DNA of 55,352 nt from a virus (IMGVR_UViG_3300024323_000003:1-55352); one strand, 5' to 3'. Counted from the stretch's first letter, positions 1 to 7,281 are shown. Program-made: numbers and translations. Notes: generated by a model from the sequence alone, not told the origin.

Positions 1-127
1 GTATCCAGCGGCCAAATAGACGGCTTGCAGAACGAGCGTGTACAAAAAGCGGCTGTTGATTCTCATAGGGCTTCAATATCAAATTCCGAAGGCTGGACCA
101 GCGTTTTGCCGCGTTCACAATCGAAAA
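1..127. repeat. Left copy of 127-bp terminal direct repeat
   Basis: These 127 bases recur without a mismatch at 55226-55352. A repeat of exactly 127 bases at the two ends of a contig is what a de Bruijn assembler run with k=127 leaves on a circular molecule, so I read it as an assembly overlap and not as a biological terminal redundancy. The repeat contains the 5' end of the 115-residue gene at 54944-55291 and the 3' end of the 90-residue gene at 63-335. Confidence 0.97.
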
Positions 128-335
128 GCTCAATGAAGGTTCGCGCACCTTCCGGCAAAACTGATTTCACTGGTCCGTAAGGATTGACGCCATTGGTTTT
201 GTGAATCTCGCCGCCCGAGCTAACGTGCCACGGTCCACCAGGCAACTGACGATTGAGCGCCAGGGCCACCGGGCAGCGGTAGCCGTTGCAGGGTTCGCCT
301 TGCTCGATGTCAGCGGCGGTGATAGAAAAACGCAT
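63..335 (-). CDS. Small phage protein with a CPVALAL core
   Basis: A 90-residue protein with the core C-x-G-Y-x-CPVALALNR followed by WHVSSG. Small proteins with a CP[IV]ALAL motif recur in many phage early regions and have no assigned function. The two cysteines could form a metal site or a disulfide, but only one pair is present. The gene lies in the minus-strand early operon, and its TGA stop (63-65) overlaps the ATG of the next gene (64-66, complete copy at 54944-55291) as ATGA, which shows the operon crosses the contig ends. Confidence 0.8.
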   Translation of the reverse strand: MRFSITAADIEQGEPCNGYRCPVALALNRQLPGGPWHVSSGGEIHKTNGVNPYGPVKSVLPEGARTFIELFDCERGKTLVQPSEFDIEAL

Positions 336-339
336 GGAG

Positions 340-618
340 TCAGCCTTTCCCGTTTCGGCGTTTCAGGAAGTACAAAAATGCGCGGAGGTTGCCCGGGTCT
401 TTCTTGCGGTCAACCAATCCCAGACCGCGCAAATCCTCCAGCCGGTTATTAACGGCGGTATTTCCTTCGGGAAGTTGCAGTCGTGCGGTAACGTCGGCGG
501 GCGTGCCTTCTTCTAAATCCTCCAAGGCTTCGAGGGTTTGGAAAAGTTCATCGCCGAGTGATACCTTGCCGCCGTGTTCACCGTGACATTTTGGACACCA
601 TATCAAAGGTCGTTTCAT
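340..618 (-). CDS. Zinc-knuckle plus winged-helix-like protein
   Basis: A 92-residue protein starting at the ATG at 618 (a longer TTG start at 639 is possible). The N-terminus has WCPKCHGEH, a CxxC..H zinc-ribbon half, and the rest (TPADVTARLQ, NNRLEDLRGLGLVDRKK) reads like a winged helix-turn-helix: recognition helix, then a helix before a basic wing. It is the first gene of the minus-strand early operon, and a 9-bp inverted repeat at 618-654 abuts its start codon. I infer a DNA-binding regulator that may control its own operon; the family is not identified. Confidence 0.72.
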   Translation of the reverse strand: MKRPLIWCPKCHGEHGGKVSLGDELFQTLEALEDLEEGTPADVTARLQLPEGNTAVNNRLEDLRGLGLVDRKKDPGNLRAFLYFLKRRNGKG

Positions 619-654
619 GCGGATTATTTGTCTCACCAAAACGAGTAATCCGCA
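618..654 (-). promoter_or_regulatory. Inverted repeat at the head of the minus-strand early operon
   Basis: TGCGGATTA (618-626) and TAATCCGCA (646-654) are perfect 9-bp arms separated by 19 bases. Read on the minus strand the second arm runs straight into the ATG at 618. It could be an operator for a dimeric repressor or an mRNA hairpin hiding the ribosome-binding site of the wHTH gene. Confidence 0.55.
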
Positions 655-727
655 ATGGTTATTTTTTGGACATTATCAAACACCCTGAAAACATTGGACA
701 GGACCGCGCTTTTTTATTCCTGAAAAT

Positions 728-771
728 AGTTTCACTTTTCTGTTGACTCTTTCACCGTTTTGAGTGAAACT
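728..771 (+). promoter_or_regulatory. Operator-like repeat and possible promoter for rightward early genes
   Basis: AGTTTCAC (728-735) and GTGAAACT (764-771) are perfect 8-bp inverted arms, with a third half-site TTTCAC at 750-755. A TTGACT hexamer (743-748) lies between the arms, but the segment 17 bases downstream is a poor -10 box. The element sits between divergent early operons and 45 bases before the methyltransferase gene at 816. A regulated promoter is inferred. Confidence 0.45.
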
Positions 772-815
772 GTGTTCAGTGACAGCGAAACAATAAACAG
801 AAACAACATAAAATT

Positions 816-2879
816 ATGCAAGACTTCACCGCAACGTATGACCCCGCCGACAATAAAATTCGTATTCGTGCCACCTCGCGCCTGCCAAAAGATTTATATG
901 ATCGGGTCCGGGCGCATGGTTTCATATGGGCGCCGAAACAAGAATTGTTCGTGGCGCCGATGTGGACACCGGAGCGGGAAGATTTAGCCTTGGAGTTAGC
1001 GGGCGAAATCGGCGACGAGGATACAAGCCTCGTAGATCGCGCCGAACAACGCGCCGAACGTTTCGGGGATTACAGCGAAAGCCGCAAAGAAGATGCCGCG
1101 CAGGCTCATGCGGCGGTGCATTCCATCTGCGACGGCATCCCGTTGGGCCAGCCGATTCTAGTTGGCCATCATTCCGAGCGCCACGCCCGCAAGGATGCCG
1201 AGCGAATCGAAAACGGTATGCGCCGAGCGGTCAAGATGTGGGATACCGCGCAGTATTGGCAGAGCCGCGCAACCGGGGCGCTACGCCTCGCCAAATACAA
1301 AGAGCGGCCCGACGTTCGCGGGCGCAGAATCAAAGGCATTGAAGCGGACAAGCGCAAAAAGGAACGGACAAAGGCCGAGTACGAAAAATGCCTGCGTTTC
1401 TGGAATGGTGAATTGAAATTGCGAAACCCCGCAACCGGCGAATCGCGCCCGCTGGAGATCACCGAAGAAAACAAGGCAACGATTGCTCACGTCCTGGGCA
1501 ACAGTTCCGACTTCGGTTATTTGCCCGTTATCAAGCAGGCCGACGGCTCGGGCGACTGGCACGCATACGACGTTCTGCGGCCAGATGAAGAACGGTACAA
1601 AGCCTGCCCCGCCTGCACCGTTGCCCAATGCCAGGAAGCCGCCCGCCGTCTTTATCCTCAGTGGATCGAGCGTTGCAACCGCTGGCTGAATCACTACGCA
1701 AACCGAATTTCGTACGAACGCGCCATGCTTGACGAGGGCGGCGGACTGGTTGGCGAGAAGATCGCCACACAGTACGAAGTTGGCGGCCGGGTCAATATCC
1801 TGCGTTATGGCTGGTCGCTGATTGTCCGGGTGAATCGCCGGGCCGGGGTGGTAATGAGTTTGACGATTGCGGGTGTAGGCTGGCGCAGTATCGGCTTGGA
1901 GGAAGTGCAAGGCTATCAGGCACCGAGCGCCGAAGATAACGCCAAGGTTAAAGCGGTCACAAAAACGCCGCCGCTGTGCAATTATCCCGGCGAAGGATTT
2001 TTGCACCAGACAAAGGAGGAATGGGAAAAGACGGTGCCGCAATGGTCCGACTTCCCCAAGTATATCACCGTGAAAGGCACCGAGACTGCGGGAAAGCATC
2101 GAGTGAGAAATCAGTGCGAAACGGGTAAGGAGTATTACAAAACCAAGCCCGTTTTCCTGACCGATTCAAAGCGCGTTGATCCACCTGCGGCAACGGCACC
2201 CGTGAAGCTCGCGCCGTTCGTGCCGCCGCCTGACGAGGATGAACCCGCGCCGGTGGCAACGCCGAAAGCGGAGAACCCCGAGGAAGCCAAATTCGACGCC
2301 ATGCGGGACAGTCTCAAGGCCGGGGTCCAGGTCGTGACCGCTCCGCAACTATTCCCCACGCCGGCAGACCTCGCCGCCCGGATGGTGGAAACGGCCTTTG
2401 AAAATGGTTGGGGTGTTCAGATCGGCGCGGAAATGAACCTCAAGTGTCGGGTGCTCGAACCGAGCGCCGGAACGGGGAACATTCTCGCGGCCATCGGCCA
2501 AGCCTCAAAGGAGCATCGCGCCTGCGGGTTTGAACTGGTCGCCGTGGAAATTAACCTCAACTTGGCGCACGCTCTCGCCGCAAAGTTTCCCGTCGCGGAT
2601 GTTCGCCGCACGGACTTCCTAACTTGCAACGGGGACTTGGGGAAGTTTGACAGAATCGTAATGAACCCACCTTTTGAACGCGGGAGCGACATCGAGCATA
2701 TTCGGCACGCTGTCGGGATGCTCGCGGACGGTGGCCGGTTGGTCGCCATCTGTGCCAGTGGTCCGAAGCAGCGCGAAGCCCTGGAACCGCTTTGCGATTC
2801 ATGGACGGACCTGGAGCCGGGGACCTTCAAAGAGTCTGGAACGATGGTCAACGTTGCCATGATCGTCATAAACAAATAA
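816..2879 (+). CDS. DUF3560 domain fused to SAM-dependent DNA methyltransferase
   Basis: A 687-residue protein. The first ~190 residues match the DUF3560 pattern seen in plasmid and phage proteins (KDLYDRVRAHGFIWAP, then a Glu/Arg-rich helical stretch). A central part of unknown fold follows, then a proline-rich linker. The C-terminal ~170 residues form a class I methyltransferase: motif I VLEPSAGTGNI (~residue 545) binds SAM and motif IV NPPF (~616) is the amino-methyltransferase catalytic loop. N6-adenine methylation is the likely reaction, possibly to protect phage DNA from host restriction. It heads the rightward early block. The ATG at 816 is preceded by an AT-rich leader without a Shine-Dalgarno sequence. 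Confidence 0.9.
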   Translation: MQDFTATYDPADNKIRIRATSRLPKDLYDRVRAHGFIWAPKQELFVAPMWTPEREDLALELAGEIGDEDTSLVDRAEQRAERFGDYSESRKEDAAQAHAAVHSICDGIPLGQPILVGHHSERHARKDAERIENGMRRAVKMWDTAQYWQSRATGALRLAKYKERPDVRGRRIKGIEADKRKKERTKAEYEKCLRFWNGELKLRNPATGESRPLEITEENKATIAHVLGNSSDFGYLPVIKQADGSGDWHAYDVLRPDEERYKACPACTVAQCQEAARRLYPQWIERCNRWLNHYANRISYERAMLDEGGGLVGEKIATQYEVGGRVNILRYGWSLIVRVNRRAGVVMSLTIAGVGWRSIGLEEVQGYQAPSAEDNAKVKAVTKTPPLCNYPGEGFLHQTKEEWEKTVPQWSDFPKYITVKGTETAGKHRVRNQCETGKEYYKTKPVFLTDSKRVDPPAATAPVKLAPFVPPPDEDEPAPVATPKAENPEEAKFDAMRDSLKAGVQVVTAPQLFPTPADLAARMVETAFENGWGVQIGAEMNLKCRVLEPSAGTGNILAAIGQASKEHRACGFELVAVEINLNLAHALAAKFPVADVRRTDFLTCNGDLGKFDRIVMNPPFERGSDIEHIRHAVGMLADGGRLVAICASGPKQREALEPLCDSWTDLEPGTFKESGTMVNVAMIVINK

Positions 2880-2885
2880 ACCAAA

Positions 2886-2978
2886 ATGCAAAAATTCCTC
2901 TTTTCCAAATTCTATTGGCCCGTAACCCTAGGCATAATCGCCCTGGCGTGCTGGTGCTTTTACTCGGTGATTCATTGA
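2886..2978 (+). CDS. 30-residue single-pass membrane peptide
   Basis: An ATG-initiated 30-codon frame placed 6 bases after the methyltransferase and 3 bases before the next gene. After a short basic start (MQKFLFSKFYWP) it is one hydrophobic helix (VTLGIIALACWCFYSVI). The tight spacing and clear membrane segment support a real gene; the function is unknown. Confidence 0.6.
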   Translation: MQKFLFSKFYWPVTLGIIALACWCFYSVIH

Positions 2979-2981
2979 ACC

Positions 2982-3185
2982 ATGAAACAAAAACTTTACA
3001 TAGACGGGGGCGAGCCGCTTCTCAGTGCGTGGCCCGAAACGCTGACCGATGGCAGCGAAGTTTGGCAACTGAACTTTCGCGGGGGCGAAGTCCTGAACTG
3101 CCTCAACGAAGCGCGGGCCGATGAAGCTTTCCGGCTGATCGCGTTGGCCGTGAAGATCGGAACCGGGGAGGCCCTCGTTTTATGA
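2982..3185 (+). CDS. Hypothetical protein, 67 aa
   Basis: Starts MKQKLYIDGGEPLLSAW and ends in a helix (EARADEAFRLIALAVKIGTG). Not recognised; the predicted fold is a short beta-hairpin plus a helix. The TGA stop (3183-3185) overlaps an ATG at 3182. The same frame stays open downstream to 3353 with coding-like content, discussed under the next entry. Confidence 0.65.
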   Translation: MKQKLYIDGGEPLLSAWPETLTDGSEVWQLNFRGGEVLNCLNEARADEAFRLIALAVKIGTGEALVL

Positions 3186-3353
3186 CCCGCCACCCACGCC
3201 CGAGAATTAAACCTTGGCCGGGAAGCGTTCGCCCTCGTGGGTGATCGCGGCCCGGACTGGGAGCGGATCGAACAGGAAACCAAAGCCCGCGAGCGTGAAC
3301 GCTTGGAAGCGGAACGGATTGCGCGGGAGCAACAATCGGAAATGTTCACATGA
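3182..3353 (+). pseudogene. Probable small gene broken by a one-base insertion
   Basis: The ATG at 3182 overlaps the previous stop as ATGA, but its frame ends after 20 codons. A different frame from ~3198 to 3353 encodes a convincing charged helix (ARELNLGREAFALVGDRG, then ERIEQETKARERERLEAER) and stops as ATGA on the next gene at 3350. Removing one C from the CCC near 3197 would join the ATG to this frame and give a ~56-residue protein. So the gene is frameshifted here by mutation or consensus error; a GTG start at 3237 is an alternative. Confidence 0.45.
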
Positions 3354-3823
3354 AAGTACACTATTCCAGCAAATCAAACGAGTGGGCAACCCCGCAAGCG
3401 TTCTTCGACAAGTTGAACGCTGAATTTCATTTCACGCTGGACCCGTGCAGCACGGATGCAAACGCAAAGTGCGCCAAGCATTTAACCAAGCGTCAGAACG
3501 GACTTGCTCAGGACTGGCGCGGCGAGCGCGTTTTTATGAACCCGCCATACGGCAGAGGCAAGGCCGGTGTCGGTGCCTGGATGCGAAAGGCGCAATCCGA
3601 GTCAGCACAATTCAAAGGCGCGTTAGTGGTGGCCCTTGTGCCTGCCCGGACTGATACGAAATGGTTTCACGATTACGTTGCTGCTTTTGGTTACGAGGTC
3701 CGCTTCATTCGTGGCCGTTTGAAATTCGGAAGCGGTAAGAACTCCGCGCCGTTTCCGTCCATGCTGGTTATTTTCGACTCAAACACGCCGAACTATTTGA
3801 AGTATTTCCCGTTCACGAAATGA
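3350..3823 (+). CDS. dam: Phage Dam-family DNA N6-adenine methyltransferase
   Basis: A 157-residue protein matching the short phage Dam family. The N-terminus NEWATPQAFFDKLN is the usual (W)xTPxxFFxxLxxEF lead-in, LDPCSTDANAKC follows, and FMNPPYGRG carries the NPPY catalytic motif. WMRKAQSE and ALVPARTDTKWFH complete the pattern. It would methylate adenine N6 in phage DNA, protecting it from restriction or marking packaged DNA. It overlaps both neighbours by 4 bases, so it is translated with the early block. It is the second methyltransferase within 3 kb. Confidence 0.93.
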   Translation: MKVHYSSKSNEWATPQAFFDKLNAEFHFTLDPCSTDANAKCAKHLTKRQNGLAQDWRGERVFMNPPYGRGKAGVGAWMRKAQSESAQFKGALVVALVPARTDTKWFHDYVAAFGYEVRFIRGRLKFGSGKNSAPFPSMLVIFDSNTPNYLKYFPFTK

Positions 3824-4017
3824 CAATTCCCGACCACATAAAGCGTGACGCCGAAACCGCGGCCGAAGCAACCGCTCGCGGCGACTGGTCACTGGCAACG
3901 CATATCCGCAACCGCTATCGCCCAGGCTCGCCGGATCGAATACAATTTGACTGGATCAGCAAAGAACTGGCAACGCTGCAAAATAAATCTTCGCCAGTTG
4001 GACCCGATAAACATTGA
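3820..4017 (+). CDS. Hypothetical protein, 65 aa
   Basis: Begins as ATGA on the methyltransferase stop. The sequence (MTIPDHIKRDAETAAEATARGDWSLATHIRN) looks like two short helices, with a charged C-terminus. Coupled translation supports it; function unknown. Confidence 0.65.
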   Translation: MTIPDHIKRDAETAAEATARGDWSLATHIRNRYRPGSPDRIQFDWISKELATLQNKSSPVGPDKH

Positions 4018-4119
4018 GCGGAATTGGGGTGCATCATTTTTCTGTTGCAAATAATCCCACTTTGCCCCATAGTCGCATCGTTCACTTGAACCTGAACATG
4101 ATAACAAACAAAAACATTT

Positions 4120-4193
4120 GCCGCCGTTCTCCGGTCTGCGCGTTTCCTCAAGCGCGTAAGGTTCAATCGGGGAGCGGCGGCGCTTTGAGGAAA
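4120..4193 (+). promoter_or_regulatory. Candidate cis-regulatory RNA pseudoknot covering a ribosome-binding site
   Basis: In the 183-base leader before the gene at 4200, two long complementary pairs interleave. Stem 1 pairs 4120-4132 with 4169-4181 (13 consecutive pairs, counting G-U). Stem 2 pairs 4143-4151 with 4185-4193 (9 pairs) and could add pairs to 4180-4183 across a one-base bulge. The order 5'-S1-S2-S1'-S2' is an H-type pseudoknot. The Shine-Dalgarno GAGG (4187-4190), 9 bases before the ATG at 4200, lies in the 3' strand of stem 2. A competing hairpin GCGC (4138-4141) with GCGC (4152-4155) would free it. This resembles a small translational riboswitch or protein-binding leader; no known class is assigned. 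Confidence 0.55.
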
Positions 4194-4199
4194 TAAGTT

Positions 4200-4550
4200 A
4201 TGACCACAATTAAAATCCCGGACGCAGTTGCGGAGCAAGTCGTTAAAGGCATCATGGAGAATTTCCCGGAGGCGAGCAATGGCTCTGCTCTGGTTTGCGT
4301 GGGCTGGCGCTATGACGCCTGGCAATTCACGTTAGAGGACAGCGAGTCCGGCAAATCGTATCGGCTCGGAAAGGCTGCGCTCTTGAAAGCCTTCCCGCTG
4401 ATCTTCACCGACAAATGGCCGAAAGGCTGCACCCAGCCGCCCGCGTCCAGTGATCCCGAAGTTTGGGACAACTGGCTTTGTCAGGCTGACGCGATTGACT
4501 TCGATGCCTTCGCGCAACTCGCCTGCTTGGGTGAAGTGATTTACGGCTAA
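4200..4550 (+). CDS. Hypothetical protein, 116 aa, behind the pseudoknot leader
   Basis: Begins MTTIKIPDAVAEQVVKGIMENF. A beta-rich middle (WRYDAWQFTLEDSESGKSYRLG) is followed by a helix and a DNWLCQADAIDFDAFAQLACLG tail. Not recognised; the alternating pattern suggests a small alpha/beta domain. The ATG has a GAGG Shine-Dalgarno at 9-base spacing, buried in the predicted RNA structure, so translation is probably regulated. Confidence 0.75.
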   Translation: MTTIKIPDAVAEQVVKGIMENFPEASNGSALVCVGWRYDAWQFTLEDSESGKSYRLGKAALLKAFPLIFTDKWPKGCTQPPASSDPEVWDNWLCQADAIDFDAFAQLACLGEVIYG

Positions 4551-4575
4551 CCCCTTAACCCAAAACCAAAAAGTT

Positions 4576-5157
4576 ATGAATACTGAAACGAAATTCACGC
4601 CGCCGAATATCAGCGATTACGCCAGCGGTTACGAGAACCACATGGTCGGGGATGCTGCTTTTAGAGACGGCACCAAATACCGATTCGTGATCCTCGACAG
4701 TCAAATAAAACACCTTTACCTCTACACCGGGCCGGATTATTCGCGTAATGACTTCGCCAGCCGTGCTCCGCGAAAGGTTCAAGCCGTGCTCGATGCTGCG
4801 TTGCCTCTATTCCCTGGCTCCGTGGCGCAGATGCACAAACGGCACGCTCAACAGGACGCCGACACCAAAGCGCAGAACGAAGCCGCGATAAAGAAGCAGA
4901 AACTTGAGCAAGCCGCGCCGGATATGTTCGAGGCGTTGAAAGAAGCGGCAGACCTGATTTATTGCTGCTCGCGGGTGAACGAGTTGAACAAGGAACATTT
5001 CCCGCATCGCTCGCCCGAATGGGTTTATGACCATCCTGACACACCGCGCAAACTGGCAATGAATAATTTGCTGGATGCGCTGAAGAAGTGCGAAAATGGA
5101 AAAGCCCGCGCCGCCCTCGCCAAAGCTTCCGGGCGGGAAAGTGAGGCCCGGCCGTGA
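4576..5157 (+). CDS. Hypothetical early protein, 193 aa
   Basis: A soluble two-part protein. The N-terminal ~90 residues (MNTETKFTPPNISDY; YRFVILDSQIKHLYLYTG) look beta-rich. A charged helical linker leads to a C-terminal unit, PDMFEALKEAADLI, then LLDALKKCENGKARAALAKA. This C-terminal pattern recurs at the ends of many small phage proteins of unknown role. The gene follows 25 bases after its neighbour, and its stop overlaps the next ATG. Confidence 0.75.
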   Translation: MNTETKFTPPNISDYASGYENHMVGDAAFRDGTKYRFVILDSQIKHLYLYTGPDYSRNDFASRAPRKVQAVLDAALPLFPGSVAQMHKRHAQQDADTKAQNEAAIKKQKLEQAAPDMFEALKEAADLIYCCSRVNELNKEHFPHRSPEWVYDHPDTPRKLAMNNLLDALKKCENGKARAALAKASGRESEARP

Positions 5158-5348
5158 AAGTTTTTGTGATTCAATCGAATGATGGGCGATGGATTAAGGA
5201 TGGCGTTCGAGGCTTCGGCTTGACCAAGCGCACCGAACTGCGCCAGTGTTACGCCAGCTTGGAAGCTGCCCGGGGTGCTCTTACCGACGCATGGGCCAAG
5301 TTAAAGGCCCGTGTTCTGGCTCTGGCGATTCAAGAGGTGGAAATATGA
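5154..5348 (+). CDS. Hypothetical protein, 64 aa
   Basis: Overlaps both neighbours by 4 bases. The sequence is MKVFVIQSNDGRWIKDG, then FGLTKRTELRQCYASLEAARGALTDAW: a short beta-hairpin and a helix, as in several tiny phage early proteins. Function unknown. Confidence 0.7.
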   Translation: MKVFVIQSNDGRWIKDGVRGFGLTKRTELRQCYASLEAARGALTDAWAKLKARVLALAIQEVEI

Positions 5349-5779
5349 ACGCTCTGCAAACCTTCATTGCCTCCGTGCCCTGCGGCTTCCTGAAATCAAC
5401 CGATATGCCCAAGCTGATCGAGCTGGACCGGCTTTGCCCGGTGCTTGTCCGTTGCGGTGGCTGCCGGTTCACTTGCGCGGCCCAAGACTGCGCCCACCTC
5501 ATCAAGTGTATCGAGGCCAGCGGGGATTACTGCCGGGATGTCAGCTTTCCGACCGGGAGCGTTGAGCGGGCCGCGACTTGGGTGCCGGATAAGGCATACA
5601 CCGATAAGCACGGCTACGGGTTCAAAGTGGGCGACCGCGTGAAGCGCCGGGACATTGCCGATTGCCCCGCCTTTGTCGTTGAGACTGTGCCCGAGCCTCC
5701 ATACGTGCCGGGTATTCGAGCTGAGGGTGACACTGAGCCGGCTGTCATGTGGTGCCCGTCAAGTTGGCGCCTTGCCTGA
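5345..5779 (+). CDS. Cysteine-rich hypothetical protein, 144 aa
   Basis: The ATG at 5345 overlaps the previous stop. Residues ~35-60 hold a cysteine cluster (RLCPVLVRCGGCRFTCAAQDC) and two more cysteines follow (IKC, DYC), arranged like a zinc or iron-sulfur site. The C-terminal half has a small beta-barrel look (YGFKVGDRVKRRDI; FVVETV). A rho-independent terminator 20 bases downstream ends this operon. Function unknown. Confidence 0.75.
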   Translation: MNALQTFIASVPCGFLKSTDMPKLIELDRLCPVLVRCGGCRFTCAAQDCAHLIKCIEASGDYCRDVSFPTGSVERAATWVPDKAYTDKHGYGFKVGDRVKRRDIADCPAFVVETVPEPPYVPGIRAEGDTEPAVMWCPSSWRLA

Positions 5780-5798
5780 CCCGAACCGCCCACCACTC

Positions 5799-5830
5799 AC
5801 CCGGCCGGGATTGTCCTGCGCCGGGTTTTT
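5799..5830 (+). terminator. Rho-independent terminator of rightward early block
   Basis: ACCCGGC (5799-5805) pairs with GCCGGGT (5820-5826), a 7-bp GC-rich stem with a 14-base loop, followed directly by four more T residues. It lies 20 bases after the stop of the Cys-rich gene. Confidence 0.8.
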
Positions 5831-6181
5831 GCTGTCTTCATGGGCATGTCTTCGAGAGTTTAACCCAATGGTAACACGGCTCGGATGAGGGTCTAAAACA
5901 AGGTCCAATCCCCCTAGCTACCTTCCGCGGGCTCGTCCTGGGGCATTTGGTGAAGCCGAATTTCAGCCAAACCATTGCAAAATGCCAGAAAAGCCAATTT
6001 TGCCCTTCCTTGGCGTCTGGATGCCTCCAGGACGCGCCGGCAGAAACCACGCTCCCGACACTTGGGCCAGGACGGACTCGCCACGGCAGGACGGCGCCAG
6101 CGGTCAAAGGCGGGGCAAAATGACCAATGGTTACACTTAGGGCTTGACTCCGGGGACACAAAGGGCGTTATTTGGGCTGAA
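5831..6181. other. Low-content intergenic segment
   Basis: No convincing gene. A 52-codon plus-strand frame (5982-6140, MPEKPILPFLGVWMPPGRAG) is open but has no Shine-Dalgarno and no recognised homologue. A tRNA-like string near 5845-5915 does not fold properly. TTGACT at 6154-6159 could be a -35 box for the gene at 6182, but the -10 is weak. Confidence 0.4.
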
Positions 6182-6595
6182 ATGACCGCCGAAGCCTTGC
6201 AAGTCCAGCCAGAAGATGAAATCGAGGCGGAAACGGACGCCGCTACACTGGAAAGCATCCAATGCTCGCCAGAGCGTAGCCCGAAGAGCCGGCCGAACCG
6301 AGCAACCAGCCTCACCCAACTACTTGACATTGCCGAGGCAACATACGACAGGCTGATGAAGGAGCCTTTGGAGCCAGCGGATCACGCTGCCCTTGCTCGC
6401 GCGTTTTGCCTCATTGACGAGCGTATCCGCATACGCAAAGGCATTCCACTCCCGGGCCAGCTCCGCCCAGACCTGGTTCCCGGGAAGCGCGGGAAGCGCG
6501 AGGGGATCATTGACCTAGCCAAAGCCGGCAACTTCGCTGAAGCGGTCGAGGCGCCGAAGGCCACAAGCCAGGTTGCGCCGGCAGCCCCGAAATAA
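6182..6595 (+). CDS. Hypothetical protein, 137 aa
   Basis: I chose the ATG at 6182, because the same frame upstream (to 5975) is Arg-rich and looks non-coding. An acidic N-terminus (VQPEDEIEAETDAA) precedes a helical core, TSLTQLLDIAEATYDRLM, then ALARAFCLIDERIRIRKGI. The basic stretch PGKRGKREGI and an Ala/Pro tail follow. The helical DNA-binding look would suit a small terminase subunit, which is otherwise missing from the genome, but I see no diagnostic motif. Confidence 0.6.
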   Translation: MTAEALQVQPEDEIEAETDAATLESIQCSPERSPKSRPNRATSLTQLLDIAEATYDRLMKEPLEPADHAALARAFCLIDERIRIRKGIPLPGQLRPDLVPGKRGKREGIIDLAKAGNFAEAVEAPKATSQVAPAAPK

Positions 6596-6785
6596 CCCGC
6601 TTGTGCGCTACCTGTAGCGTACGCCCCGCTGGGAGTTATCTTCAAAGCACTAGAGAGTAGGAAACACTTGATGCCATTGGTCTATCTCACTATTGCGATA
6701 TGAGCATAAGTGATATTGTGCGAATATTCGGCCTTTTCGTGCCTGTTTCGCTTGTGGTGTCGGATCGGTCTTGGTATCGTGATTC

Positions 6786-7148
6786 ATGCAACTCGAACTC
6801 AAGCTTTCAGACGGCCAAACCGCTATCATCGAGACGGAGGAATGGAAAGAGGTCGTCGGATTTCCGCTCTATGACGTGTCAACCCTGGGCAGGTTCCGCC
6901 GTCGCTCCAATGGCCTGTTTATCACTGGCACGATAGCCAACAACGGATACCGTCATATCGGCCTAATGCGTGATGGCCGGCAGATCACTAAGCTTGCCCA
7001 TCGCCTTATTGCCGAGACGTTCCTTGAGCAGCCATCCCCGGCCCATAGCGATGTGAACCATCAGAACAAGCAGCGTGCCGATAATCGCGTATCCAATCTC
7101 GAATGGATGACGCGCTCCCAGAACTCCAGGCACTCGAAGCAAAAATGA
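6786..7148 (+). CDS. NUMOD4-HNH homing endonuclease
   Basis: A 120-residue free-standing homing-type nuclease. Residues ~18-40 (EEWKEVVGFPLYDVSTLGRF) are a NUMOD4 DNA-binding motif. The C-terminal half is an HNH_3 domain: LAHRLIAETFL, then DVNHQNKQRADNRVSNLEW, where the H, N and N-LEW elements are the metal-binding and catalytic framework. It stands alone between two intergenic stretches on the edge of the replication region, as expected of a mobile gene. The 190 bases upstream (6596-6785) hold nothing I recognise. Confidence 0.92.
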   Translation: MQLELKLSDGQTAIIETEEWKEVVGFPLYDVSTLGRFRRRSNGLFITGTIANNGYRHIGLMRDGRQITKLAHRLIAETFLEQPSPAHSDVNHQNKQRADNRVSNLEWMTRSQNSRHSKQK

Positions 7149-7230
7149 GGACTCTCTTATTTTTTCTTCGACCCGTCCCCGCGGTCCCCACCCCGGGAGT
7201 CCCGCCGCTCCGGTGAGCGCGTGAGTGACA

Positions 7231-7281
7231 CCCCTACACCCGATGCCCCTACCCCTCAGTAATTCCCTACCCCAATCCCCC
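7231..7281 (-). other. G-quadruplex-prone tract on the minus strand
   Basis: Seven runs of 3-5 cytosines occur on the plus strand (7231-7234, 7239-7241, 7246-7249, 7252-7255, 7265-7267, 7270-7273, 7277-7281), separated by 2-9 bases. The minus strand is thus a dense G-run array able to form quadruplexes. It lies in the gene-free segment 7149-7330 next to an A-rich stretch (7309-7321), close to the iteron-like array and the helicase gene. Confidence 0.6.

Noticed and set aside
1-127. Biological terminal redundancy of a linear virion genome
   Set aside because: The length equals a standard assembler k-mer and genes run through it in one frame; headful or cohesive ends cannot be seen from sequence alone.
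1281-2099. 272-codon minus-strand frame opposite the DUF3560 methyltransferase
   Set aside because: It lies fully within a recognised gene, has no motif, and its sequence looks like antisense of a Lys/Glu-rich protein.
2982-3353. Stop-codon readthrough of TGA at 3183 to extend the 67-residue protein
   Set aside because: The ATG overlapping the stop and the simple one-base correction that joins it to the downstream frame explain the data without readthrough.
4014-4196. 60-codon frame across the pseudoknot leader
   Set aside because: A non-ATG start, no ribosome-binding site and low-quality sequence; the segment is better explained as a structured leader.
5845-5915. tRNA-like string with a D-arm-like AATGGTAACACGG and a T-loop-like TCCAATC
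   Set aside because: The acceptor arms do not pair, the anticodon arm has no 5-bp stem with a 7-base loop, and the T stem has only 2 pairs.
5838-6161. 107-codon minus-strand frame in the intergenic segment
   Set aside because: Arg/Ser/Pro-rich, no motif, and it would run through the terminator region; probably chance.
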